64,000 bases of DNA. It comes from CAYSUS01 sp964434165 (GTDB lineage: Bacteria; Planctomycetota; Planctomycetia; Pirellulales; Thermoguttaceae). The position numbers were made by a program, and so were the translations under genes. Below the pieces are notes generated by a model. The model did no database searches and was not told the origin of the DNA. It saw only the letters and a list, made by a program, of their open reading frames with translations. The stretch covers positions 1 through 64,000 of the forward strand of contig CAYSUS010000022.1 of NCBI GenBank assembly GCA_964434165.1. Direction: 5' to 3'. This document shows positions 9,092 to 18,354 of the stretch, piece after piece; the first letter of the stretch is position 1; each line of letters starts with the position of its first letter.

Positions 9092-9603
9092 CGTGTCGGT
9101 CCTCCCAGGCGGGCCTGGGGTCGAGGGCAATCGCAAGGTGGAACGCCGCGGCAAGGCGGCCAGACACCCTCTGAAGCCTAGCCGATTGGGGGGCCGGCTG
9201 CAATCCTTCTCCGCGCAGGTCCGGGGTTGATCCGCGCTGGCACCGCTCCGCAACGCTCTGACGCCGTTCTGGCTCGAGGTCCTGACCGTCCCGGCGACCC
9301 CCTCGCGAGCGTCCTCGATGATCGCATCGGCCCAGCGGCGTGTTCCTTGACACGGCAACAGCTTTCTCGACACAATCCACGTCTGCGAAGGACGCCTTCC
9401 GGTGGTTCGCGCGACGAGCGCCAGCGATGGGAATGGAACGCGAGGATTCCAGCGGCCGCACCTCCCAATCCGGTCCTTCGCGCCAAGTCCAGGCATGCCA
9501 CCGCCCACGTATGCACCGCTCACCTACTCCTCCAATCCGACCTCACCCCCGACCCCTCGCCCGCGAGCGGGAGAGGGGAGACTCTGTGAAAAGGACTTCG
9601 ATC
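9092..9603. other. Divergent intergenic region containing a hairpin repeat
   Basis: Roughly 500 bases separate the HzsA-related gene (minus) from the quinoprotein gene (plus). Open frames cross it but have no protein-like composition. Its right end carries the 39-nt element described separately at 9541. I saw no clear sigma70 promoter. The rest holds nothing recognisable. Confidence 0.3.
9541..9579 (+). repeat. 39-nt C/G-rich hairpin element, copy A
   Basis: The element starts CCTCACCCCCG and contains CCCCT-CG-CCCGC then GCGGG-AG-AGGGG, two arms around a GA loop. A second copy lies on the other strand at 34824-34862, matching at about 34 of 39 positions with most differences in the loop and one interior pair. 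Here the right arm (GAGAGGGGAG) ends just before an in-frame GTG at 9586 and could serve as its ribosome-binding site. Confidence 0.65.
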
Positions 9604-12600
9604 ATGCTGATACGTTCATCCCTGCTATCCCTACTGTGTGGCGCCGTGTGCGCCGGGGCGGCCCTGGCCGGGCCCGTCGAGGACCAGGCGAAACGACTGC
9701 TTGAGGACGCCGGCGCGACCGGCGGGCTGATCGTGCACGTCGGTTGCGGCGACGGGCAGCTCACGGCCGCGCTGGGGGCGGACCCGCAGTTCGTGGTCCA
9801 CGGTCTGGACGCGGACTCAGGCGACGTGGCCGCCGCGCGGGCGCACATCCAGAAGCTCCGGCGCTACGGGCGCGTGTCGGTCGCCCCGCACCAGGGCAAG
9901 CGCCTGCCGTACGCCGGCGGCCTGGTCAACGTCCTTGTGGTCGAAAAGCCCTGCCTGGTCCCGGCCGACGAGATCCATCGTGTGCTGGCCCCGCTGGGCG
10001 TGGCCTTCGTGCGCCACGGCGAGGACTGGAGGAAGATGGTCCAACCCCGGCCGGAAGAGCTGGATCCGTGGACGCACTTCCTCCACGACGCGGGCGGCAA
10101 CGCCGTCTCGCACGATGCGCGCGTGGGACCGCCCAGGCGCCTTCGGTGGGAGAGCGGTCCGCGATGGTGCCGCAGCCACGAGTTCCCCAGCAGCGTTAAC
10201 GCCGCAGTCTCGGCCGGAGGGCGGATCTTCTGCATCCTCGACGAGGGCCCGATCGGCGTCTACAAGAACCTGCCGCAGGACTGCAGGCTCGTCGCGCGCG
10301 ACGCGGCCAACGGCCTGTTGCTCTGGAAACATCCTATGCGCCAGTGGAGCTATGAGCACGGGACCGGGTTGGGCGACCGCTGGCACATCCACCAGACCCT
10401 GCCGCGGCGCCTCGTCGCCTCGGAAGACAAGGTATTCGTCACGCTGAGCTTCAACGACTCACCGGTCTCCGTGTTCGACGCGGCCACGGGGAAGATCCTC
10501 GTCGAGGGCCTCCAGGGGACCGAAGGCGCGGACGAGATCCTCGTGGACGGCGACCTCCTTGCCGTGAAGATCACGGACAGCTCGCCCAGTGCCACCAAGG
10601 CCCTGTTCGCCAGGGACGTGCCGGCCTCGCTGGCCGTCGTGGACCTCGACACTCAGAAGCTGCTGTGGCGCAAGGACGATCTCCGCGTGGCGCCCTACGC
10701 CGTGGCCCTCCACGACGGGCACCTGGTGTTTCACAACCTGGCCGAGATCGTGTGCCTCGACGCGAAGAGCTGCAAGGAGCAATGGCGCGTCGAGCGCGAC
10801 GCGGAGCGGATTCCGGGGGCGGGCAGCACCCTCGTTGTCCACGATGGAGTCGTATTGCACCATTTCTACCGTCGGGCCCCCGGTCCCAAGCCCAAGCGGG
10901 GACGCGGACGCATGGAGGCCCTGATCACGGCGGTGGACCTGGCGAGCGGAGAAGCGCTGTGGACGGCCAAGGGCGGGGTCGGCCTGGCCGCCGCGTGCAC
11001 CGAGCCGACCGATATCTTCGTGGCCGGCGGCCTGGTCTGGTGCGGCCCGTCGCGCGAGGGCCGCGACCTGCGCACTGGCGAGGTGAAGAAGACCCTGGAG
11101 CTGGCCAAGCTGATCTCGCCCGGCCATCACTACCGGTGCTACCGCAGCAAGGCCACCGACCGCTTCCTGCTCTATCCCAAGCGGGGCACAGAGTTCGTCG
11201 ATCTGGAGGGAGAGGGCCACATGCGCAACGACTGGATCCGCGCCCCCTGCTACACCGGCGTGATGCCGGCCAACGGCCTGTTGTACGTGCCGCCGAGCCA
11301 GTGCTTCTGCTACCCGGGTGTGAAGCTGGCCGGCTTCCTCGCCCTGGAGGCGGAGGGGCGGAGCAGCGGCCGGACGATCGATGAGAACGCCCGGCTGGTG
11401 CGCGGCCCGGCCTATGGGAAGGACTCCCCGTTGGCGGCAGGTGCGGCGAAGGACGACTGGCCCATGTATCGGCACGATCCACTCCGCAGCGGCGCGACCG
11501 CCGCCGCCGTGCCGGAGGACCTCAAGACGCGGTGGGAGGTGACGCTCGCCTGCCCGGCGGCCCAGCCGGTCGTGGTCGGGGGGCGCGTGCTTCTGGCCGA
11601 GAAGGACGCCCATCGCATCCGCTGCCTGAAGGCCGCCGACGGCAGCCCGGAATGGGACTTCACGGCCGCCGGGCGGATCGACTCGGCGCCTACCGTGCAC
11701 GGGGAGCTCGTGCTGTTCGGCTGCCGCGACGGATCGGTGTATTGCCTGCGCGCGGCCGACGGCGAGCTGGTCTGGCGGTTCCTCGCAGCCCCGCGCGAGC
11801 GCCTGATCACCTCCTTCGGGCAGCTCGAATCGGCCTGGCCCGTACACGGCAGCGTGCTCGTCCAGAACGGCGTCTGCTACGTCGCGGCCGGGCGATCCTC
11901 GTTCCTCGACGGGGGCATCGACCTCTTCGCTCTCGATCCGCCGACCGGCAAGGTGCTCCACAAGACGCACCTGGAGGGCCCCTGGCCCGACATCCAGACC
12001 GACACGGGCCGGCCGTTCGACATGGAGGGGGCCCGGGCGGACCTCCTGGTCAGCGACGGCGAGCACCTGCACATGCAGCGGATCAAGCTCGACGCAAGTC
12101 TCAAGCGGCTTCAAACGCCCCAGATCACGCCGCTGGGCGATCTGGACATGGGAGGAAAGCACCTCTTGTGCACCGGGGGCTTCCTCGACGACTCGGCCTT
12201 CGACCGTCTCTTCTGGCAGCACACCTCGCGGTGGCCCGGCTTCTACTTCGCGCAGCAGGCGCCCAAGAGCGGGCAGCTCATCGTCTTCGACGACCAGGCG
12301 GCCTACACGGTGAAGTACTTCTACCGGCGGCACGCGCTGAGCCCCGGGTTCATCCCGGGCGAGGAGGGGTACCTCGTGTTCGCGGACGACCTGGACAACG
12401 AGCCGATCCTGGTCGGCCCCGACGGCAAGCCCGAGGCCATCGAGTGGCTGCCCGAGTCGGCCCGTACCCAAGGCCGGTACGACATCTCCAATCGCGCCAC
12501 CGGCGTGGAGAAGGGCGTGGGCTACACGCGCGGCAAGCCGCCGCGGTGGCAGACCATGGCGCCGGTGCGGGTGCGGGCGATGGTGCTGGCCGGCGACCGG

Positions 12601-12825
12601 CTGATCGTGGCCGGCCCGCCCGACGTGGTCGATGCCGACGACCCCTACGCCGCGCTGGAGGGGCGCAACGGGGCCGTGCTCCAGGTCCATTCGGCCGCAA
12701 GCGGCGAGGTGCTCGCCTCGCAGAAGCTGGCGTCGGCGCCCGTGTTCGACGGGCTGTCCGCCGCCGGCGCGCGCCTGTACCTCGCCACGGCCGACGGCAA
12801 GGTAATGTGCCTGGGCGGGAAGTAG
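9604..12825 (+). CDS. Exported fusion of a SAM-methyltransferase-like domain and a PQQ-type beta-propeller
   Basis: The protein has 1073 residues. After a signal peptide (LIRSSLLSLLCGAVCAGAALAG) comes a Rossmann-like segment with the SAM-binding motif I pattern IVHVGCGDGQLTAAL and an acidic residue after the next strand (VHGLDADSGD). A long region of quinoprotein-like propeller blades follows (GLLLWKHPMRQWSYEHGTGL, LVFHNLAEIVCLDAKSCKEQW, LVLFGCRDGSVYCLRAADGEL). Similar fusions occur in planctomycetes without known function. The secretion signal argues against a working SAM enzyme, since SAM is cytoplasmic. The start is uncertain: ATG 9604 follows AAAGGA, whereas GTG 9586 follows GGGGAG and would add six residues (VKRTSI), giving a more basic N-terminus. 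Confidence 0.78.
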   Translation: MLIRSSLLSLLCGAVCAGAALAGPVEDQAKRLLEDAGATGGLIVHVGCGDGQLTAALGADPQFVVHGLDADSGDVAAARAHIQKLRRYGRVSVAPHQGKRLPYAGGLVNVLVVEKPCLVPADEIHRVLAPLGVAFVRHGEDWRKMVQPRPEELDPWTHFLHDAGGNAVSHDARVGPPRRLRWESGPRWCRSHEFPSSVNAAVSAGGRIFCILDEGPIGVYKNLPQDCRLVARDAANGLLLWKHPMRQWSYEHGTGLGDRWHIHQTLPRRLVASEDKVFVTLSFNDSPVSVFDAATGKILVEGLQGTEGADEILVDGDLLAVKITDSSPSATKALFARDVPASLAVVDLDTQKLLWRKDDLRVAPYAVALHDGHLVFHNLAEIVCLDAKSCKEQWRVERDAERIPGAGSTLVVHDGVVLHHFYRRAPGPKPKRGRGRMEALITAVDLASGEALWTAKGGVGLAAACTEPTDIFVAGGLVWCGPSREGRDLRTGEVKKTLELAKLISPGHHYRCYRSKATDRFLLYPKRGTEFVDLEGEGHMRNDWIRAPCYTGVMPANGLLYVPPSQCFCYPGVKLAGFLALEAEGRSSGRTIDENARLVRGPAYGKDSPLAAGAAKDDWPMYRHDPLRSGATAAAVPEDLKTRWEVTLACPAAQPVVVGGRVLLAEKDAHRIRCLKAADGSPEWDFTAAGRIDSAPTVHGELVLFGCRDGSVYCLRAADGELVWRFLAAPRERLITSFGQLESAWPVHGSVLVQNGVCYVAAGRSSFLDGGIDLFALDPPTGKVLHKTHLEGPWPDIQTDTGRPFDMEGARADLLVSDGEHLHMQRIKLDASLKRLQTPQITPLGDLDMGGKHLLCTGGFLDDSAFDRLFWQHTSRWPGFYFAQQAPKSGQLIVFDDQAAYTVKYFYRRHALSPGFIPGEEGYLVFADDLDNEPILVGPDGKPEAIEWLPESARTQGRYDISNRATGVEKGVGYTRGKPPRWQTMAPVRVRAMVLAGDRLIVAGPPDVVDADDPYAALEGRNGAVLQVHSAASGEVLASQKLASAPVFDGLSAAGARLYLATADGKVMCLGGK

Positions 12826-12852
12826 GGGGCTGGCAGCGTCTTCACTGGATGC

Positions 12853-12897
12853 GCCACCCCGCGTGTGCCTTGGCCGGACGGCGCGACGCGGGATGGC
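12853..12897. terminator. Hairpin downstream of the quinoprotein gene
   Basis: GCCACCCCGCGT (12853-12864) pairs with ACGCGGGATGGC (12886-12897) with one mismatch and a 21-base loop. It begins 27 bases after the stop codon at 12825. There is no T-run, so a transcript-ending role is only suggested by position. Confidence 0.35.
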
Positions 12898-13264
12898 GTC
12901 TTCTCTTGCGTCGGGAAAACGGTGCCTGTCCTCTTCGGGGCCCGGCGCGGGTTCGCAAGGGGACAGGAGTCGTTCTCCCCGGCGCAGGAACCGCACCTCC
13001 GCGCGTCCTGCGCCGAATCGCGAAGCCGCACCGCGGCAGCAGAGCATGAGGAGAACGCTTCCCGCTGCCGTGGCGAAACCGACTCGCCGTGTGTGGCCGA
13101 AACGCCACGCGGACGGCGGCGCGCGGGCCGCGCCCACCCGTCAGGGTTCCCGTAAACTGTTGCCCTGCAAGGGATCGCGCACCTACATCCCCTCTTTGGC
13201 ATGCCGCGTGCAGTGGGTAGCCTCGGTTTCGCAGATCACGCGTTCTTCGCAGCGGTCCGGCTGC
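12898..13264. other. Intergenic region without recognisable features
   Basis: Together with the hairpin before it, about 440 bases separate the quinoprotein gene from the small gene at 13265. Long frames exist on both strands, but they are Arg/Pro-rich and show no motif or start signal, as expected of random frames in GC-rich DNA. I see nothing else in it. Confidence 0.3.
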
Positions 13265-13516
13265 ATGACGGAGGCCCCATCGATGAGAACGCAGGGCTTC
13301 AAGCTGCTCGATCCGGGGTCGGAGACGCGGCAGATCGATTGGCTGGTTCTTCCAGCCGAACAGTGCCCCGACGCTACGGCCGAGGAGCGGATCGCCGCGC
13401 TGTTCTTTCGCGTTCCCCACGAGCCCTGGGGCCCCGAGGGGGCGTTCGTGTGCCCGGTCACCGTGCGCCGCAGCCGCCGCCGCGTTCTGTTCCGGCAGGA
13501 GTCGGGGATCGGCTGA
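13265..13516 (+). CDS. Small hypothetical protein
   Basis: An 83-residue frame begins MTEAPSMRTQGFKLLDPGSE and ends RVLFRQESGIG. It has a balanced composition (IDWLVLPAEQCPDATAEERI, AALFFRVPHEPWGPEGAFVC) unlike the Arg/Pro-rich random frames around it. That is the main support for it being real. An internal ATG at 13283 is an alternative start; neither start has a strong ribosome-binding site. No domain is recognised. It lies about 180 bases before the ceramidase-like gene on the same strand. Confidence 0.45.
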   Translation: MTEAPSMRTQGFKLLDPGSETRQIDWLVLPAEQCPDATAEERIAALFFRVPHEPWGPEGAFVCPVTVRRSRRRVLFRQESGIG

Positions 13517-13697
13517 GCGCCTGTGGTCCCGCGCTGCCGAGTCCTGCGCGTGCTCCTCGCTCCCGCTTCGTGCCCGGAGTTGCCCCGCGCACCCGGCGCG
13601 AGTATGGTGAGGGGCAAGCGGGGCGATTCGGGCCATGCCCCTGCCTTTGTCGTCGCCCCGCTCCCTCCTCGCTCGCCCTACCCAAGGAGGTCATCCC

Positions 13698-15095
13698 ATG
13701 AGCGGCCGACCGATCTCGCGACGATCCTTCCTTCGTTCGGGCGGGGCCTTGGGGCTGGGGCTCGCCGCCGGCTGGCCGCGTCCGCTCTCGGCCGCTGAAT
13801 CGCCCACGAAGCCCGCCCTGCTCCGCCTGGCCACCTTCTGCTGCGACGTCACCCCGCCGGAGGGTACGCCCATTTACCCCAGCTACAAGGGGCTGGCCAC
13901 GATCGAGCATCCGCTGCTGGCCAAGGGCGTGGTGCTCGACGACGGGGCGGGCCGCTGCGTGCTGTGCGCCGTGGACTACTGCGAGCTGCGCAACTCGACC
14001 TACGACCTGTTCCGTGCGAAGCTTGCCGCCGCGGCCGGGACGCAGCCCTCGCGCGTGGCCGTGCAGTGCGTGCACCAGCACACCGCGCCCATGGCCGACG
14101 CCGACGCGGACCGGCTCCTCGAGTCGATGGACCCGGCCCCGCCGCATCCCGATCCCCAGGCCTATCACCCCATCGCCCAGCGCCTCGGCGCGACGGTCGC
14201 CAGGGCGGTCGCGCAAATGAAGCCGTTCGACCAGGTCGGCTCGGGCCAGGCCCGCGTGGAGCGCGTGGCCTCGGCCCGCCGCCTGAAGAGCGAAGACGGC
14301 AAGATCCTCACCCGCTGGAGCGGATGCACCGATCCGAAGCTCGTGGCCATGCCCGAGGGCCCGATCGACCCCGTGCTCAGGACAATTACCTTCGCCCGCC
14401 GCGGTGAGCCGCTCGTGCGCCTGCACTACTACGCCGTGCACCCTCAGAGCTTCTACGGCGATCCGCGGGCGAGCTACGACTTCCCGGGCATGGCCCGCGA
14501 GAGGCTCCAGGCCAGGGAGAAGGTGATGCAGATCTACTTCACCGGTTGTGCGGGTGACGTGACGGCCGGCAAGTACAACGATCGCTCGCCCGAGGCCCGC
14601 GACGGCCTGGCCCAGCGGCTCTTCGCCGGCATGGAGGCCGCAAGCCAGGCCACCAGGTACGCGCGCGCCGCGCCGATCGACTGGCGCACTTGCCCCCTGG
14701 AGCTGAAGCCGCGCACCGACCCCGGCTATACGCAGGAGGACTACCGCGCCCGGGTGAAGGACGCGGACGCGGCGTCCTCGTCGCGCATGTACCAGGGTGC
14801 CATGGGCCTGGCGTTTCTGGCCCGGTCCAGGCATCCCATCGAGCTGACGGCCGTGCGCCTCGGCCCGGTCGATATACTGCACCTGCCCGGCGAGCCGATG
14901 ATCGACTTCCAGTGCTATGCCCAACAGGTGCAGCCCGAGCGGTTCGTGGCCGTGGCCGGCTACGCCGACGCGTGCTGCGGCTACCTGTGCACCGAGGAGG
15001 CGTTCCGCGAGGGCGGGTACGAGCCGAGCGCGTCCTACGTGGTGCCGGAGACGGAGAAGTCGCTCAGGGCGGCGATCCGGAAGCTGCTGGCGTGA
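13698..15095 (+). CDS. Neutral/alkaline ceramidase-like exported protein
   Basis: The protein has 465 residues. It begins with a twin-arginine signal (SRRSFLRSGGALGLGLAAGW) and continues with a segment typical of the neutral ceramidase N-terminal domain: CCDVTPPEG, HPLLAKGVVLDDG, and a histidine motif VQCVHQHTAP near residue 126 that corresponds to the metal-binding HTHSGP of ceramidases. Later FTGCAGDVTAGKYND matches the family's conserved core. The family hydrolyses the amide bond of ceramides, but many planctomycete members are shorter and untested, and this one lacks room for the C-terminal domain. The start ATG at 13698 has a strong site (AAGGAGG) eight bases upstream. The next gene starts 71 bases later on the same strand, after a palindromic repeat. 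Confidence 0.7.
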   Translation: MSGRPISRRSFLRSGGALGLGLAAGWPRPLSAAESPTKPALLRLATFCCDVTPPEGTPIYPSYKGLATIEHPLLAKGVVLDDGAGRCVLCAVDYCELRNSTYDLFRAKLAAAAGTQPSRVAVQCVHQHTAPMADADADRLLESMDPAPPHPDPQAYHPIAQRLGATVARAVAQMKPFDQVGSGQARVERVASARRLKSEDGKILTRWSGCTDPKLVAMPEGPIDPVLRTITFARRGEPLVRLHYYAVHPQSFYGDPRASYDFPGMARERLQAREKVMQIYFTGCAGDVTAGKYNDRSPEARDGLAQRLFAGMEAASQATRYARAAPIDWRTCPLELKPRTDPGYTQEDYRARVKDADAASSSRMYQGAMGLAFLARSRHPIELTAVRLGPVDILHLPGEPMIDFQCYAQQVQPERFVAVAGYADACCGYLCTEEAFREGGYEPSASYVVPETEKSLRAAIRKLLA

Positions 15096-15110
15096 ACCGG
15101 GCGGCTCAGG

Positions 15111-15143
15111 AGACTTCCGAAGTCTCGAAGACTTCGGAAGTCT
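15111..15143. repeat. Nested palindrome, copy 1 (perfect)
   Basis: AGACTTCCGAAGTCT (15111-15125), CGA, then AGACTTCGGAAGTCT (15129-15143). The second half is the exact reverse complement of the first, and each half is itself a palindrome (AGACTTC/GAAGTCT around one base). It begins 15 bases after the ceramidase-like stop codon and 24 bases before the next start, so it would form a strong intercistronic hairpin. There is no T-run. Confidence 0.85.
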
Positions 15144-15166
15144 GGCCGGACCTTGAAAGGAGCCCC

Positions 15167-18100
15167 ATGACCTGGTCCCTTCGTCGTCTCGCGTGGCTTG
15201 GGCCGCTCGTCCTGGCCGTGCTCGTGGCGAGCTGCTCGCCGCACGCGGGCACCGATCAACGTCGCAGGTCCCAGGCCGCCGGCGAGAAGAAGAGGCCGGG
15301 CAAGGAGCTCAAAGTCACCAAGCAGGGTGGCTACGTCGAGAAGCTCGCCCCGGGCGTGGACTACAAGGACCGCCTGCCGCGGATCGCTCCGCGCGGGCCG
15401 GCCGAGTCGCTTGCGGGTATGCACGTGGCGCCCGGGTTCCACGTCGAGCTGGCGGCGGCCGAGCCCCTGGTGGTCGATCCGGTCGATCTGGCCTTTGACG
15501 CGCACGGGCGTCTGCTGGTGGCCGAGATGATCCCCTACGCCGAGGGCAATACGTCGGCGTTCGGCTCGCCGCGCGGGCGGATCGCCATGCTCGAAGACAC
15601 CGACGGCGACGGCCGCCTCGACAAGCGCACCGTCTATGCGGACGAGCTGGTCTGGCCCACCGGCGTGGCTCCGTTCGACGGCGGCGTGTTCGTGGCCGCG
15701 GCGCCCGACTTGTGGTACTTCAAGGACACCGACGGCGACGGCCGGGCCGACGTGCGCGAGCTGGTGCTGACCGGCTTTGAGACCAGCAATCCCAACGCCG
15801 TGCCCAACAGCCTCAGGTTCGGCCTGGACAACCGCCTGCACGGCATGACCAGCACGGCCGGCGGGGCCCTGCGCGCCGCCAAGCACGAGAAGCTGTCGGG
15901 TACGAAGAGCGCGCCGCGCCAGGCCCGGGGCCGCGACTTCAGCATCCACCCGCGCTCGGGCGAGCTCCGCCTGGAGAGCGGCGGCGGGCAGTTCGGCCTG
16001 GCCTTCGACGCCTGGGGACGCAAGTTCGAGTCGTCCAACAGCGCGCCGATCGAGATGGTCATGTACGAGGACCGCTACCTCGCCCGCAATCCGTACCTGG
16101 CCGCGCCCTCGGCCCGCCTGCGCGCTTGGAAGCACGGGATGACGGTCCATCCCACCTCGCCGCCCGAGCCGTGGCGCGTGGTGCGGACCGAGATGCGGAT
16201 CCAGGGCGCGTTCTCCGGGCCCGTGGAAGGCGGCGGCAAGCCGGGCGGCTACTTCACGGCCGCGTGCGGGCTGACGTTCTACCTGGGCGACGCCTGGCCG
16301 GAGGGCTGCCGCGGCCAGGCCTTGGTGTGTGAGGGAGCCGGGAACCTGGTCCATCGCATGCAGCTTGAGCCCGACGGCGTCGCGATGCAGGCCGACCGCG
16401 TGGAGGAGGGCCGCGAGTTCTGGACCTCCGACGAGGTCTGGTTCCGCCCCATCCAGCTCGCCAACGGACCGGACGGCAATCTCTACCTGGCCGACATGTA
16501 CCGCGAGGTCTTCGAGCACCCCGACGCCGTGCCGCCCTCAGCCAAGAAGTACATGGATCTGACCTCGGGCAAGGACCGCGGGCGCATCTATCGGATCGCG
16601 GCCGACGGCGCCCCGCAGAGGCCCTTCCCCGATCTGGGCAAGTTGACGGCCGAAGAACTCGTGCCGCTTCTGGCCCATCCCAACTTCTGGCACCGCAACA
16701 CGGCCGCGCGCCTGCTCTACGAGCGTCAGGACCGGGCGGCCCTGGTGCCGCTGGTGAAACTGGCCGCCGAGTCGCCTTCGCCCCTGGGACGTATGCACGC
16801 CATGTACGCCCTGGACGGCCTGGGAGGGCTGACCGAGGACGTGCTGCTCCCGCGTCTGGCCGACGAGCATCCCCGCGTGCGCGAGCACGCCGTGCGCCTG
16901 GCCGAGACCCTCGCGCCCAACGCGCCGGCCGTGCGCCAGGTCCTGTGCAGGATGACCGCCGACGAGGACCTGCGCGTGCGCTATCAACTGGCGTTTTCGC
17001 TGGGCGAGGTCTCGGGCATGCAGGCCACGGCCGCGCTGGCCCAGGTGGCCAAGCGCGACGCCGCCGATCGCTGGGTTCGGCTGGCCGTGCTCAGCTCCTG
17101 CTTCGGCCGGCCGGGCGAGCTGTTCTCGGTGCTGGCCGCCGATGCGCACTGGCGCACGACGTCGCCCGGGCGCTCGCTGCTGGGCCAGCTCGCCGAGCAG
17201 GCGGGACTCCAGAAACGCGACGACCAGGTCGCCGAGGTCTTCGCCGCGGTCGATGCCCTGCCCGCCGGCGAGCAGGAGCTGGTCCGCGCGGTCGTGGCCG
17301 GGCTGAGCCGGGGCCTGGAGAAGTCGGGCAGCCCGCTGCGCGAGCGCCTGGCCTCGGGCACGCGTTCGGCCGAGGTCCTGGCCGACATCGTCAGGCGCTC
17401 GATTTCCGTGGCCGAGGACGAAGACGCCGCGGTCGCCGAGCGGGTCGAGGCGGTCGGCTCGCTGGCGCTGGCCTCGTGGGACCAGGCCGGCGACCTCCTG
17501 GCCGATTTGCTCGAGGGGCGCCAGCCCCAGGAGGTGCAGAAGGCCGCGCTCCAGGCCCTGGCGCGGTTCCGCGCTCCCGAGGTGGCGGAGATGATCGTCC
17601 AGGCGTGGCCGGGGTTCAGCCCCCAGGTCCGCGGCGAGGCGGCCGAGGCCCTCTTCGCCCGGCCCGAGCGCCTGGTGGTGCTTCTTGAGGCGATCGAGAC
17701 GAAGCAAGTCCTTCCCAGTCAGCTCGATCCGGCCCGCGTGCAGTTCCTGCTCGCACATCCCGACCGGAAGATCGCCGAGCCGGCCGGGCGCCTCTTGGGA
17801 AGCGCCAAGCTCGCCCGGCGCGAAGAGGTGGTGGCCGCGCATCGCGACGTGCTCCAGATACGGGGCGACGCCGCGCGGGGCAAGGCCGTGTTCAAGAAGG
17901 AGTGCTCCACGTGCCACCGGCTGGAGGGCGTGGGCTACGACCTGGGGCTCCCCCTCAATACGGTGCAGAACCGCGGCCCGGAGACGGTCCTGCTGGCCGT
18001 GCTCGATCCCAATCGCGAGGTGCTGCCGCAGTATCTGAACTACGTGGTGGAGACCGACGACGGACTGACCAAGACGGGGATGATCGCCGAAGAGACGGCC

Positions 18101-18268
18101 ACCAGCATCACCCTCCGCCGCGCCGAGGGCGAGAGCGACACCGTGCTGCGGGCGAACATCGAAGTGCTGCACAACACGGGTCTGTCGATCATGCCCGAGG
18201 GACTCGAGAAGCAGCTCAACAAGCAGGACCTGGCCGACGTGATCGAGTACCTGATGCGGGTGAGGTGA
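15167..18268 (+). CDS. PVC-type membrane-bound dehydrogenase lipoprotein with HEAT repeats and heme domain
   Basis: The protein has 1033 residues. The N-terminus is a lipoprotein signal with lipobox LVAS-C (LVLAVLVASCSPH). A six-bladed propeller of the putative membrane-bound dehydrogenase family follows, with blade segments VDPVDLAFDAHGRLLVAEM, MLEDTDGDGRLDKRTVYAD and YFKDTDGDGRADVRELVL. About 300 residues of helical HEAT-like repeats come next (PRVREHAVRLAETLAPNAPA). The C-terminus is the PVC-type heme domain with a single CSTCH near residue 914 and DPNREVLPQYLNYVVETDDG. Start ATG 15167 follows GAAAGGAGCCCC. The protein should sit on the periplasmic face and pass electrons to the respiratory chain; its substrate (probably sugar-like) is unknown. 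Confidence 0.88.
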   Translation: MTWSLRRLAWLGPLVLAVLVASCSPHAGTDQRRRSQAAGEKKRPGKELKVTKQGGYVEKLAPGVDYKDRLPRIAPRGPAESLAGMHVAPGFHVELAAAEPLVVDPVDLAFDAHGRLLVAEMIPYAEGNTSAFGSPRGRIAMLEDTDGDGRLDKRTVYADELVWPTGVAPFDGGVFVAAAPDLWYFKDTDGDGRADVRELVLTGFETSNPNAVPNSLRFGLDNRLHGMTSTAGGALRAAKHEKLSGTKSAPRQARGRDFSIHPRSGELRLESGGGQFGLAFDAWGRKFESSNSAPIEMVMYEDRYLARNPYLAAPSARLRAWKHGMTVHPTSPPEPWRVVRTEMRIQGAFSGPVEGGGKPGGYFTAACGLTFYLGDAWPEGCRGQALVCEGAGNLVHRMQLEPDGVAMQADRVEEGREFWTSDEVWFRPIQLANGPDGNLYLADMYREVFEHPDAVPPSAKKYMDLTSGKDRGRIYRIAADGAPQRPFPDLGKLTAEELVPLLAHPNFWHRNTAARLLYERQDRAALVPLVKLAAESPSPLGRMHAMYALDGLGGLTEDVLLPRLADEHPRVREHAVRLAETLAPNAPAVRQVLCRMTADEDLRVRYQLAFSLGEVSGMQATAALAQVAKRDAADRWVRLAVLSSCFGRPGELFSVLAADAHWRTTSPGRSLLGQLAEQAGLQKRDDQVAEVFAAVDALPAGEQELVRAVVAGLSRGLEKSGSPLRERLASGTRSAEVLADIVRRSISVAEDEDAAVAERVEAVGSLALASWDQAGDLLADLLEGRQPQEVQKAALQALARFRAPEVAEMIVQAWPGFSPQVRGEAAEALFARPERLVVLLEAIETKQVLPSQLDPARVQFLLAHPDRKIAEPAGRLLGSAKLARREEVVAAHRDVLQIRGDAARGKAVFKKECSTCHRLEGVGYDLGLPLNTVQNRGPETVLLAVLDPNREVLPQYLNYVVETDDGLTKTGMIAEETATSITLRRAEGESDTVLRANIEVLHNTGLSIMPEGLEKQLNKQDLADVIEYLMRVR

Positions 18269-18279
18269 CGGGGACCCGG

Positions 18280-18310
18280 GACTTCCGAAGTCTCGAAGAA
18301 TTCGGAAGTC
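18280..18310. repeat. Nested palindrome, copy 2
   Basis: GACTTCCGAA (18280-18289) and TTCGGAAGTC (18301-18310) are perfect complements; the centre GTCTCGAAGAA keeps most of the inner palindrome of copy 1. It starts 11 bases after the stop codon at 18268 and lies just before a candidate promoter for the next gene. Confidence 0.8.
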
Positions 18311-18318
18311 TCATGCGC

Positions 18319-18346
18319 TTGCCAAGGGGGCCGGGCGTCGGATAGT
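18319..18346 (+). promoter_or_regulatory. Candidate sigma70-type promoter for the diheme protein gene
   Basis: TTGCCA (18319-18324), a 16-base spacer, then GATAGT (18341-18346). The -10 ends only eight bases before the ATG at 18355, so a transcript from here would be nearly leaderless. The -10 matches the consensus at four of six positions. Confidence 0.35.
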
Positions 18347-18354
18347 CTCGGGGG

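Noticed and set aside
10459..13137. Long open frame on the minus strand opposite the quinoprotein gene
   Set aside because: It is Arg/Ala/His-rich with no motif, and it mirrors a gene with clear signal peptide and propeller repeats. Long antisense frames are expected at this GC content.
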